The notes beneath the pieces were generated by a model, which worked only from the letters and a program-made list of their open reading frames with translations, searched no databases and was not told the DNA's origin. A stretch of 64,000 nt of DNA from Ooceraea biroi (taxonomy: Eukaryota; Arthropoda; Insecta; Hymenoptera; Formicidae). The DNA lies in assembly GCF_003672135.1 (NCBI RefSeq), contig NC_039517.1, positions 6,975,475-7,039,474 on the forward strand. Direction: 5' to 3'. Positions 38,638-49,057 of this stretch are shown here, piece by piece. How positions within the stretch are numbered: the stretch's first letter is position 1; each line of letters opens with the position of its first letter. The position numbers and the translations under genes are program-made.

Positions 38638-38912
38638 AAAACGGCCAATATTTATGTGTTGCAATCGAAAATCGGGAAAGTGTTTCTGTTATTTACAATG
38701 AATAAGTGCAATACTCTACAAGAAATATTAAAAGATATGGAAATGTAAGTAAGTATATACAATATACTTACTTGAGAAATAAGATTCGGGATAAGACATT
38801 TCCATATCTTTTAATATTTCTTGTAGAGTATTGCACTTATTCATTGTAAATAACAGAAACACAGAAACACTTTCCCGATTTTCGATTGCAACATATAAAT
38901 ATTGGCCGTTTT
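38638..38912. repeat. Long hairpin (109-bp arms, about 50-nt centre)
   Basis: The left arm at 38638-38746 and the right arm at 38796-38912 are reverse complements with one base difference and one 8-bp tandem duplication (ACAGAAAC repeated) in the right arm. The centre holds a smaller hairpin: AAGTAAGTATA at 38747-38757 pairs with 38763-38773. No TA or longer target duplication is obvious at the ends (AAAACGGCC and GGCCGTTTT). It has no open frame. It may be a foldback element or a hairpin-RNA source locus of the kind that yields endogenous siRNAs in insects. Confidence 0.9.
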
Positions 38913-41900
38913 GTGCAGATTCTACAAATTCTCTTAGAAGAATAGAATAAGATGTCTTTTAGATCTCACAATATTCTTAAATGAAGAATATTGTGAACTT
39001 GCTACAAATTTTTATCTAAATCCTTCTGAGAAAATTAATGAGATAGCACCAAGATTATTTTAATGTAGATTTTCGAATTTTCTATTCAAGATTAAAATAT
39101 GCTTCTTTTCAATAATAAATATGATTGTGGCTATAGCGATCTTATTTTATGATAGATTAAAGAGTAATAGCATTAAGTCCAGAAATCTTTTCTGTGGGTG
39201 TGGGATGTTACAGAATACTGCCGTATTTTCGCACTTTTCTTTAGCTCCGTGCATCAATCTGAGAAATCAACTTGGCAATTATTCAATTGCCTCTTTCTCT
39301 ATTTAACTCGTTGGCATGAAATAAATTAACAACAGCTGGAAGTGTTCTTATAGTACATCTTCAACTATATTATTCACGCAATAAAGATTCTATCAAAGCT
39401 TTATCGAAACAACTACATCTGCCTTTACTCGACAGATCTCTTTGATGCCCATCATCCTGTACCATCGCGATCGCGTCACAGGATTCGCGGGGAACCGCAT
39501 TATGACGTGCGCGAGCTGAAAGAGCCGCGGAAACTGGGTATTCTGTAATCACGACGAGAGTTCGCTGATCAGTTAGCGCGAGCTGTGTGTCCATTTTTGT
39601 TGGCCGGACGCAGAGTTCGTCAGTAAAAAGATTACGGCATGATTGTGCGGTCGTGTTCCATTGCCCCAGATAAGCTATCCCTCCCATTGCACACGCGCCT
39701 CCTCCTCTTACCTCTGATACCGCGACTTTTAGTCCGAGGAAGGGCAGAATGGCCTCTTACGTTGGCGAGAGCTTAGGCGCAAACGCCATCAGCTACGTGT
39801 ACACATAAAATACTTCTCGTCCCTGTCGCGACAGTAGCTCCCTCCCCCCCCCCCCCGACTCTCCACCCGAGATATTGCCGATACTTCTCGAGGTTGCCGT
39901 ATAATGGGAGACCACGAGCGAGTTTTATGGGGTCGCTACGGAATTGGATGAGTTGAGATTTTACGCCGGGTTTATCGAGATAAATCCCCAAGTTCCTACG
40001 GTAAGCGCAACCGGCAGTCATCTTGAGCGACTAATGAGATGATCCGCCACGATCATTACGAGATTACTGTAAATTCGTTTGAAATAACGTGACGAAATTT
40101 TGATAAAAATTAGCGAAGTTACTTTTGCAACGGAAAACGATGCGAGATCTTTTTAATGTAGAAACGTAAGAAAACGAAGAACGGACTTTAGATAGATTTT
40201 GAAATAAATGCCGCGAAATGTGACATCGTATAAATATGAGCTTGTAGAAAATGATTAATGCGAAAACGTAGTGAACAGAAAAGTCCAAATTGCTGTGTAA
40301 TGTTTATGATTATGGAGAAAGTGCGTCGAATCATTTCTAGTTAATAAAATTGATTTCGGATCGGGGAGGCATTTCCATGTACTAAAAAGGCGTAATTTTG
40401 CAACGTGAACGAAATTAGTTTCGCAAGTTGGACTACGAGGAGCGGTGTCGTAACGCGGGACGCATCAAAGTCGAAAATGACTTTCTCCTCCATTAACCGG
40501 AACGGTTCCCCGAGCGAGTATGCAGTAAGTTACGTTTCGGCGTGTGGACGCTTATGTCGCTCGATAAAGCGAGAACAATCACCGAACTTTACTCGTGTTA
40601 GAAACGAGTGATTTTAATTGGCCCCGCACGATACAATCTGTCGCTCCGTTATGAATTATTGCCGCGAAACTGCATTGCTGACTAAAAATCGCTACTCTAC
40701 GAGCAATACGTACCTCAGATGCAAATTTCACTTGTCAGTCACATGGCAAAAATCTCGTGAAAATCCGTTGCAGAAAGATATACGTCAATATTGTTGCCAA
40801 ACTATTTCAATTGTTTAACCGGTTATTTTCGAAAAATCCACGCTAAATCCACCGTATCAAACCCGAATTTAATCCAAGCTATAAAATGTTTCACTCTTAA
40901 AACACAAAGAAAAATTGGAAAATATCATATCATTAGGAAATTAACTTTATTCAAGATATTTTTTATAAAAAAGCAGTATGGATAATTGCATAATATAATA
41001 TGTTACGATGTCTTTTACGTAATGAAAGAAAAAATCAAACGATAAATTTAATACTTTTTATTGAAATATACTACTTCGCATTGCCGAAAGCGGTCGCGCT
41101 GATGCATTTATATACGTCTTTCGCAGGGTGTTGTTTCCTCGTTGCGCCCGAGAGGTCGATAATAATTTGCAAATATATACCCAGCAAATTTGCTCACGAC
41201 GACAGTGGCGGCGAGCTCGAGCTCGAGTTGGAAGGCGTGATACGGCGCAGCCTCTTATTTTACAAATTACGACGAGGGTTACAACACCGCGCGGTTGCTG
41301 AATATAGAGACGCGAGACACAACCCCATCTCGTTTATGCTCGGGGGACAGACCGAACCTCGTCGCTCCAACGCCTGGTTTAGCTCGTTTCATGGAAAGAG
41401 TTAATTTCACGTACAAAACCCGACAAGGCGCAGGAATAATTATATTCGCACGCATTTCTGCAGTTGCATCAATCGCAAATCATCCAATTTAATTGCGCGT
41501 TTTTCATTCTCGCACCGTTTCGATCAAGCTCTAAAATCCTTGTCTAAAGGAGACAACAATATGTCAATTAAAATTGAACTATATTTCTTCATAATTGCAC
41601 CGATTAAAAAATTATTTATATTCTCATATTTTACGTGTGTGCACGATAAATCACGGCGAATGATTCACACCGCGGTATCGAAAATTCTCTCTGGGAATAA
41701 AACTTTGCCTAGCACGAGCTCGTTTCTCCCTACGCTCCACGCTGTCGATGCGTGATAAGAGATTACACAGCAAATATAAAGAAAGGAAATTATGTACTCG
41801 GCGTATTATCGTTATAATACACGCCTCGCCACGGGGCGCATCGTAAAGAGAGACGCGCCGCGTTACGGCGAACTCGGCCGAGTTCCTACGTGTGCATATA

Positions 41901-42459
41901 TAGGTATACGTATATCGTGTCTCGTTTCGCCCGCGGCCGTCGAGAATTACCGCGTGTATCCGCACGTAAAACGCGACTTCTTTTTCACACCAGCGCGAAA
42001 GAAGTTCCACCGCCAACAAGATTTTCCACCCCCGCCGCCAACGCGATCGTGCGCTCGGCTATTTATGGGTTATCGCGTTATCGGTGCAACGTACGTAACG
42101 TTAACGACACTATATATTTATAATGGCACTGCGCCCTTTATCGGTCCCGGTATCACCCGGCGGCCAGCGGCACTCCGCCCCTACTGCCCCAGCACGAGCT
42201 CGCGCGCGAAGAAATAAGCTCGCAGGACCCGTTTTACGGCTAACTTCACTCGCGTTGCGCTCACTGCACACGTGCTCGCGCGGCACGCTGCAGTGCACGC
42301 AACCACCACGTGTTCTCTCCCGCGGTTGCAAGAAGTCCTTAATCAGCGATCTTCAAGACGATTAATTAAAATCGAGCCACCCCTGATCATTGTTTTTTAT
42401 TATGTCCATTGTGGCGGCGGCGATGGCGTTGTCACACTTTTACAGCTAGCGTGAAATAT
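38913..42459. other. Gene-poor, AT-rich DNA
   Basis: No gene supported. It holds a small hairpin (CACAATATTCTT and AAGAATATTGTG) at about 38967-38995, a run of 13 C at 39844-39856 and a CpG-rich patch at about 41780-42340. Open frames around 39370-39690 and 41000-41400 have no recognisable domain or splice context. Confidence 0.45.
39844..39856. repeat. Poly-C run
   Basis: Thirteen consecutive C residues, interrupted upstream by a single T; a potential i-motif or G-quadruplex-like site and a likely sequencing-error hotspot. Confidence 0.85.
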
Positions 42460-42461
42460 TA

Positions 42462-43703
42462 GGGGTGTGATTTAGTTTTGAGGGTTGTTTTGCTCAAAAA
42501 CGCATGTATTTAAATATGATAATGAATGAATACCTTAATCAAAATATTTTCCTTCGTTTTCTAGAACTTTTTCCCATCTTTCTGGCAAGAGATGGATTCC
42601 ACCACGATAAAATCACTCTTCTTTTCAGTTGATCCATTCGTCGACGAATTTTCGCACTTCTTCCAAATTATCAAAGTGTGTATCCTCTAAAGCGTGTTGC
42701 ATCGACCGGAACAAATAATAATCGCATGGAGCAATGTCCGGAGAAGACTTCCCATTCAAGCTCTAATAGTGTTTGTTTCACTGATAACGCAACGTGAGGT
42801 CGAGCGTTGTCACGAAGAAGAATCACTTTCCGTCGTTTACTCGCAATTGGTGCTCGTTTTTCGTCCAATGCTTGCTTCAACTTGTACAATTGGTGTCGAT
42901 AACGATCAGCCGTGACAGTCTCGTGCGGATTTAACAGCTCATAGTACACTATCCCACCAAATACAGAGCATTACTTTTGAACCGTGAATATTGCGTCTCG
43001 GAGTGGATGTTGATGGTTCGCCTGGATCCACCCATGATTTTCTGCGTTTCGGATTATCAAAATAGATCCACTTTTCATCCCCAGTAACAATCCGAGACAA
43101 AAGACTCTTCTTTTTTTGCCTGGCGATCAACGAAATGCAAATGTTCAACCGGTTCGCAATGGCACTTTCCGATAATTCATGTCGAACCCATTTCCCTTCT
43201 TTCTGAATTTTTCCCATTTCATGTAAATGTTTCGTAACTGTTGTACGATCAACATTTAATGCTCTGGCAAGTTCTGAAGTGGATCGTGTTGGATTTTCGT
43301 CCAATAATGCTTGCAAATCTGCATTTTCAAGCTTTCTTGGTTGTCCCGAGCGTTCTTTGTCCTTCACATCAGTATCACCACTTTTAAAGCGTCTAAACCA
43401 GTATTCACACGTCTTAATTGATGGGGCAGAATCACCATAAGTTTCCACAAGAATTCTATAACCCTGAGCCGCAGTTTTCTTTTGATTAAAAAACAAAAGC
43501 AACGCATGTCGAAAATGCTGTTTCGGAAGTTGCATTTTTACGATGATATAAACACGACTGTTATTGCATATATTGCTATAATGCTACTAAATGTCATGGA
43601 TAATGTCAACACTGTAAGAAACAACAGTTATTGGAAACAGCTATTGGAACAAACTGACACTATAGCCATCTGTTGCAAAACCCTCAAAACTAAATCACAC
43701 TCT
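42462..43703 (-). mobile_element. mariner-family transposon, inactivated
   Basis: 1242 bp, the usual mariner length (about 1.2-1.3 kb). The terminal inverted repeats are about 25 bp: the left begins GGGGTGTGATTTAGTTTTG and the reverse complement of the right begins AGAGTGTGATTTAGTTTTG, differing at positions 1 and 3. TA target duplications flank it at 42460-42461 and 43704-43705. It carries one transposase pseudogene in the minus orientation. Both ends are intact, so it might still be mobilised in trans. Confidence 0.93.
42535..43535 (-). pseudogene. mariner transposase (DD34D), frameshifted
   Basis: Cut-and-paste transposase that would bind the terminal repeats and integrate at TA. The N-terminal part (198 codons from ATG at 43535) has helix-turn-helix DNA-binding sequence, the WV.HEL linker (WVRHELSE here, usually WVPHEL) near residues 117-124 and the first catalytic Asp in TGDEKW (residue 153). 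Near 42945 a small deletion after MLCIWWD shifts the frame. The next part holds the second catalytic Asp in LLRDNARPH, where the family usually has HDNARPH. Near 42737 another deletion after WEVF removes the usual PHPPY-like residues and shifts the frame again. The third Asp survives in APCDYYLF. Two in-frame TGA codons follow (42625-42627 and 42613-42615) before the normal stop at 42535-42537. Full-length members are about 345 residues. It is non-functional. Confidence 0.93.
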
Positions 43704-43705
43704 TA

Positions 43706-43896
43706 ATACATCACGTTATTCTTCAGTGAGGAATTTATTACAATAATCAATATTATTACAATAATCTTAATATTAATTAAAAATGGCAGCTCACAAAGAG
43801 AAAAAGTATTATTTCAAGTTTTTTTGTAAATCCGGATTTCCTGACGATTGAACACGCACTTTCAAAACTCATAGCTCGAGAATGTTTGGCGCACTA
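43706..43896. other. Short spacer between two transposons
   Basis: AT-rich, no feature seen. Confidence 0.6.
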
Positions 43897-44165
43897 ATGG
43901 CCGTGTCACACTAGCAATTCGCGCCTGCGGATATGATTGCATCTTCGGTTGCGATTCCCCCTAGGCCAATCAATGGCAGACGCGAGAGAGGTCACTAGTT
44001 GGTGCTTACTGATTGGCCGAGGAGGAATCGCACTCGTAGCCGTGAGCCGCTAGTGTGATATAGATATATAGAGATGAATCAGAGATCAGACAACGGGTGA
44101 ACAATTTCTGATTGATCAATCTCGTCGCGTGAGGTAAAACCGGAAGAAAACCGGAAGAAAGATAT

Positions 44166-44184
44166 AAAAAAAAAAAAAAAAAAA
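44166..44184. repeat. Poly-A run
   Basis: Nineteen consecutive A residues inside the nested element. Confidence 0.9.
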
Positions 44185-44240
44185 GAAAAAAACGGAAAAA
44201 TGAATATACATGATAATAGTCGATTTGAACGTCAATTCGA

Positions 44241-44625
44241 ACATAAGATGATACCATTGGTTTGACCTTAAATAGTCGTTTGAAGGTCATGCGAAGATCA
44301 CCTTCAATTTCTTAAATTGAAACCCCAACTTTTTATTGCAGATTCTTATTCTCCATCGAAAAGTAAGTAACTTTTGTCTGAAACATTTTTCCGAAAAATG
44401 TCATCTTATGTCCTTAAAATGTCCTCAAAACTCATCTTGAAGATCATTTTAAGGACATAAGATGACATTTTTCGGAAAAATGTTTCAGACAAAAGTTACT
44501 TACTTTTCGATGGAGAATAAGAATCTGCAATAAAAAGTTGGGGTTTCAATTTAAGAAATTGAAGGTGATCTTCGCGTGACCTTCAAACGACTATTCAAGG
44601 TCAAACCAATGGTATCATCTTATGT
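44241..44625. repeat. 385-bp palindrome with about 99% identical arms
   Basis: The arms at 44241-44421 and 44445-44625 are each 181 bp with only two mismatches that I can find, separated by a 23-nt loop. Each arm is itself bounded by short inverted termini, ACATAAGATGA and TCATCTTATGT (44241-44411 and 44455-44625). The palindrome therefore looks like two head-to-head copies of a 171-bp unit. The DNA to its right runs to GGGCCACCCTG followed by TA (44711-44723), a terminus typical of Tc1/mariner-type insect elements (CAGGGTG ends). The left half of that outer element is diverged or lost. Confidence 0.92.
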
Positions 44626-44882
44626 CCCCCTCGAAATCGTGACATGTCTGTCTGAAACATTTTTTCGTATCTCTTTTAGTTTTTTAAAAATCGACTGTAT
44701 AAATTAAAATGGGCCACCCTGTATATATATCTAACCAAGAAATCCTAGCAGACTATAACTCCGTCAAAACTAGTCAAAACCACATTAAAACGCAGCGTAA
44801 GATAACATCATATCCGGTTTTACTCTATGGTGACACGTTGTCCGATCTCTAGTTAAGGATCTCTAGTGTGATGCGGCCATTA

Positions 44883-46651
44883 GGCTGCCAAGCAGTGAAA
44901 TTGTAGAAGGGATACATAAGTTTATCTCCCCAAGCCTCAGCGCATGTTCCAATACCGCAACTTTGAAAATCGGTCCGGGTTACGCTAACCCAGTGCGCAC
45001 TGAGGGTTAAATTATATACCGCAATATGTGTACGTACTGTGATAAACGCGTGTCGTTTATGATAAACGATGTTTTCTCAATGATTATAAGGCAGAGAATA
45101 TGAGATAGGATAAGAATTTATGACACCAACCGGAGAGATGATCTTGACTTGTTTCGGAGCATGAAAGGCGCTTAACGTGCGATCGTCCATGGAATTTATG
45201 CCGTGGAATCATGCGCGTAAAATTTAAGAGCCGATATTACGCGCGATACGTCGACTATATTCCCCAACGGTACACGGAATGAATATATCTATGAGAGCAT
45301 CTGTGAGGAAAAGGATAAATCTGTTGTTGCATTCACTATTTTCTAACACCACTCAACATCATCCCATCATCTTTGATTGTTGCTTATTATCATCAACAAC
45401 TATGTTAATGGATTAATTCAAAATGTCATACACGTAGAAAACACGCGTGTGCTGCCAATGCGATGCTATTGCGAGCGGTTAATTTAGCTTTACGCGCGTT
45501 TCGTTGTTAACCCACCGTGCTGAGAGATTCAACGAGAGATCTCAAGCATTTAGATTTCCGTATTGTAGCTGACATTTAAATGTACAAGCAATGTAATACG
45601 CAGGGACGTCAAACGTGACACGTTCATTCGCGTGTAGCACAAAGCACATCAGCGTTACGATGCTGAAAAGTTAATTAAAGGCCGCTTGTTTCTAAACTGT
45701 TGTTGTCGCGATCAGCGGAGTTGCCTGAAGGCGCAACCTGAACGCGTTACCAGAGACTCGACAAAACACTGAAGAGAACCTCTTTTCGATAACGAGTGTC
45801 CTAGTTTGGAGCGAATTAATGGTACGAAGGGAAGAACGAATGTGCGATGAGAATGGTGCCGGGAATGCTCAGGGGTGAACCGTCAGTACGTGTGACCTAA
45901 CTGCAAATCGATTATCCTGAATAATTTCGCGATGTTACAGCATCCTGAACATCTCGTGATATCACGGTAATTCTAGGCGAAAAGATTCTGATTATCGCAC
46001 GTTTGATACATTAAAATCAAAGATAAAATAAAATAAAATATAATATAATATAATTATTACTATCGATGCAATAGTAGCACAAATTTAATATTAATGTATA
46101 ATAGTATTAATCAAGTCCAACACAAACGCGCTTTATAAAACTTTACCAATCAATTTCACTAACCACGATTAAACAATGACTCTTTGTTCCATAATAACAA
46201 AAAAATTTCAATTCCAGCTTTAATTATATCTCTTTTAATTCCGGAGAGAGAGAAATGTTTGACAACATTTTACAATATGTAAAAATTCTACCGCGAGAGG
46301 AATGTGTGCTTGTACAAATCGAAAAATATCTCACGTGGGGCAGTTTGCATATTTGCGGACTTCTAAGAAAGAGCTCCAGTAAGATTCTTAAAATAGAAAG
46401 AATTTAACAAGTTCCGTTTCTCAATTTTATTGCAAAGAAATTTATCTTTAATAAGAATTCATCCTTAATAAAAAAGAAAACTAGAATAAGACGTTTCCAT
46501 TTTTATCTCGCTACGCAACGTTAAAGGCGCAGATGCGCAATGTGAAAGTCGATGCTGAGAGTATCGCGAGAACAGCTTTTTTCCCGTACATTCCTATTTC
46601 AAGATCGGTCGAGGGGGAACTTAAGCGACCGTAATAAGCAAAGATGACGAA
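44883..46651. other. Gene-poor, AT-rich DNA
   Basis: No gene supported. It contains a small inverted repeat, GGGTTA and TAACCC, at about 44977-44991, and AT-rich short repeats (AAAAT and ATAAT) near 46025-46055. Confidence 0.5.
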
Positions 46652-46767
46652 ATCGGCATGGTGTTCCTCGCGTTTTCATAGGTTTCTCGTTCAACTAAAG
46701 TGCGTTGCGAAGTATTCGGTGCTTTTTAGCGTTAGCTTAGCCGTTAAGAGTTACTTAACGGCGAACT
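46652..46767 (+). repeat. 116-bp inverted duplicate, copy A
   Basis: The reverse complement of 55860-55975, with about seven differences, all transitions. Near its end it contains a small hairpin, GCCGTTAAG and CTTAACGGC. It has no terminal inverted repeats and no target duplication that I can see. The origin is not recognised; it could be two copies of a dispersed repeat or a segmental duplication. Confidence 0.88.
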
Positions 46768-48253
46768 ACCGCGAATGATAAATACAGAAATTGCTTTCAC
46801 AACTTGCGCGAGGATCGTCTTGCCGAGGTCATTGATTCGATTCATCGGCCGTCGACCGAGTTTCCGCCGGTGGAAAAGAATTCTCGGAACACAAGGGACT
46901 CGCTACCTGCGTCGGAAAAATGCGTGCGACCTTGCAGCGTGACTTAAAAGGTGAAATTGCTCGTCCGTCGATTCTGTAGCTGGCGAGATGTTTGTGTGAC
47001 GTTTTCGGGGTCGGGGTTTGGCAGGGGAGAGATGTTCCCAGGGTGATCCGGGGTCACCGATACGTCACTGACGCCGCAGAAGCGGGTACCACGTAGTGGT
47101 GAAGCGACGCGATTATGGGGGGATGAGTCACAGAAGATTGACGCCTTGTTTATTGATCTTGACGCAGATGCATGGCGCTCGTTACGATATCGGCTGTTTA
47201 GTGTTGTCGGTGTATCAAAAGTCGAAGACGCTCGGCTTTTAAACTTTATTACACTGAGGGTTCTTTGGGATAATTGTTTCCAGGATTTTCGGGGAAAAGG
47301 AGTCTCTCTGTTATCGAACGCGTAGCAAGTAGTATTTTTGAAGAATTAAGAGTCTATTCTCTTTTGAAGAGAATGTTGATTGAATTAATTAAAAACCCGT
47401 CGGTGGGTTTTGTCTTATTCTCGGGGTAAAGATAGTCGTCTCAGAAGCTAAAAGATTCTGCCATTAATTAAGAAATGAGAGAATTCGAGAATAGCGAGTG
47501 AATTCTATATTTGTTAAATATTTTATTCTTGTTTTACTCGAGCAAATATTGTACTCGAAGCTCGATTCTCAGGATACCTGATGTTGAAGCTCATTGTCTT
47601 TGCTAAAGAATAAGCAACTCCGGCTTCCCTCAAGGAGCCTGAAAATTTTATCTCGGTCGCATTGCACAACAAAAGTTTGTAACTTAAAAAACCCCATAAG
47701 GCAGATCTGTACCAGTTAGCGAAACTTGAAATCCGAGCCACTTGCCGCTCGTTCTCGGGAATGAATTTAATCGTATCACGAGTTTTATTTCCGAGCCAAC
47801 TTTCGGCGACGAGAAGGAAAGCGGACGTGCGCGCGAGCGAATGATTGCGTGGTCTCTAAGCCGGTGAACTGTCGAAGAGATGAGCACGACGTTTAGGAAT
47901 TTGAGGGTCGAACTGGCGAAGCAACGAGAACGTTCCAAATGCTCTCTGGTCGTCGCCATTGTTGTCGTCGTCGATGACGACGACGACGACGAAGGAGAAG
48001 CTGCGTAGGTTGCTAAATTATGGAGCAACGGCGTAAAAGAGAGCCAGGGGAAATGAGGAGAAAGAAACGAACGAGTGCTCGGGTCGTACGGTCGACGCTG
48101 AATAATTCCCCATGGTGTTCAAAGGCTTTAATTCGCTATCATGAAAAGCAGTGGAAATTTAGGTATCTATCATGTGAACTCGACATTTTTCATTGTGACA
48201 CTTTATTTTATTAATTCTCTTCTCGCGCTTATTTATCCGCTTATTTTTAAACA

Positions 48254-48293
<40 letters not shown>
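46768..48293. other. Gene-poor DNA
   Basis: No gene supported. A GAC/GTC triplet-rich stretch lies at about 47955-47993, and an AT microsatellite (48256-48293) directly abuts the transposon that follows. Confidence 0.5.
48256..48293. repeat. AT microsatellite
   Basis: (AT)n run of about 37 bases; it may have been the TA-rich insertion target of the adjoining transposon. Confidence 0.9.
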
Positions 48294-48296
<3 letters not shown>

Positions 48297-49055
48297 GGTG
48301 TCCCGGGTTTTAACCGACAAACTGCGGGAGCATATTCTACTAGTGGAAATAAGAAAAAAATTCTTATATCGAGTTTGCTTAGAAATGCTTTATTACAAAG
48401 TTATAAACCAATATTGAAAAGAAATATCAGATAAGTAACAACGGAACATAGTGTAGAATTTGGAAGGTCGAAGATGTTTATGTTACGTGTATTCACATGT
48501 ATTCATGTTCACTATGTTGAAACGATTCAGTATGATTGTTACTTTCACAACAGTAGCTGTTAGATTTCAATCGTCGTGTCAACTAGCAATTACTATCAGA
48601 ATGCCAAAAGTGTTTTCAAATAAGGAATACACTGATATTCATTTCGTGTACGGATTCTGTGACGGAAATGCACGAGCTGCCGTACGAGAGTATCGACGTA
48701 GATTTCCTAACAGGAGAGTACCAGATAGATTTAAAGCAACGAATTACTAATTCAGTTACTGAGATGCAACAAAATTTTCAGGAATGTCGTACCGTAACAA
48801 ATTCTGTACTACGTCGATGTCTAGCTTGTATCGATGTGCAAGGACAACATTTTGAAATGCGTCACTAAATCATTGCGTAGATAATTTTTATTTTTGTGAA
48901 AAAATCCGTTGTTACTTATCTGATATTTCTTTTCAATATTGGTTTATAACTTTGTAATAAAGCATTTCTAAGCAAACTCGATATAAGAATTTTTTCTTAT
49001 TTCCACTAGTAGAATATGCTCCCGCAGTTTGTCGGTTAAAACTCGGGACACCCTG
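48294..49055 (+). mobile_element. Internally deleted DNA transposon with 150-bp inverted repeats
   Basis: 762 bp between TA dinucleotides. The left end begins CAGGGTGTCCCGGGTTTTAA and the right end is its inverse. The inverted repeats extend about 150 bp (48294-48445 and 48905-49055) with only a few differences. Between them is a short remnant of the coding region. CAGGGTG ends and TA flanks are typical of a Tc1/mariner-type lineage abundant in ants and other insects. Confidence 0.88.
48601..48868 (+). pseudogene. Transposase remnant, DUF4817-like N-terminus joined to a C-terminal tail
   Basis: A 49-codon frame starts ATG at 48601 (MPKVFSNKEYTDIHFVYGFC). Its pattern, EYTDIHFVYG followed by N.RAAVREYR.RFPNRRVP.R, is that of the DUF4817 helix-turn-helix found at the N-terminus of insect transposases. 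It stops after RFKATNY at 48750. In another frame the following bases (to 48868) encode a tail ending LRRCLACIDVQGQHFE, which resembles the conserved C-terminal R.CI...G.HFE of the same proteins. The whole catalytic middle is missing, so this is a non-autonomous deletion derivative. Confidence 0.8.
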
Positions 49056-49057
49056 TA

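Larger units (their letters stand above)
43897..44880. mobile_element. Composite inverted-repeat element with nested insertions
   Basis: The outer ends ATGGCCGTGTCACACTAG (43897-43914) and the inverse of CTAGTGTGATGCGGCCAT (44863-44880) match at 16 of 18 positions, with TA on both sides (43895-43896 and 44881-44882). Subterminal inverted copies of TCACACTAG occur again at about 44050-44058. An inner inverted pair, CGATTCCCCCTAGGCCAATCA and its near complement, lies within 43950-44035. Further inverted matches (AGAGATCAGACAACG and TAAAACCGGA) link the left and right flanks. In the middle is a second element containing a perfect-like palindrome. I see no coding capacity. The superfamily is uncertain: the TA flanks suggest Tc1/mariner-like, but other termini could be drawn. 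Confidence 0.6.
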
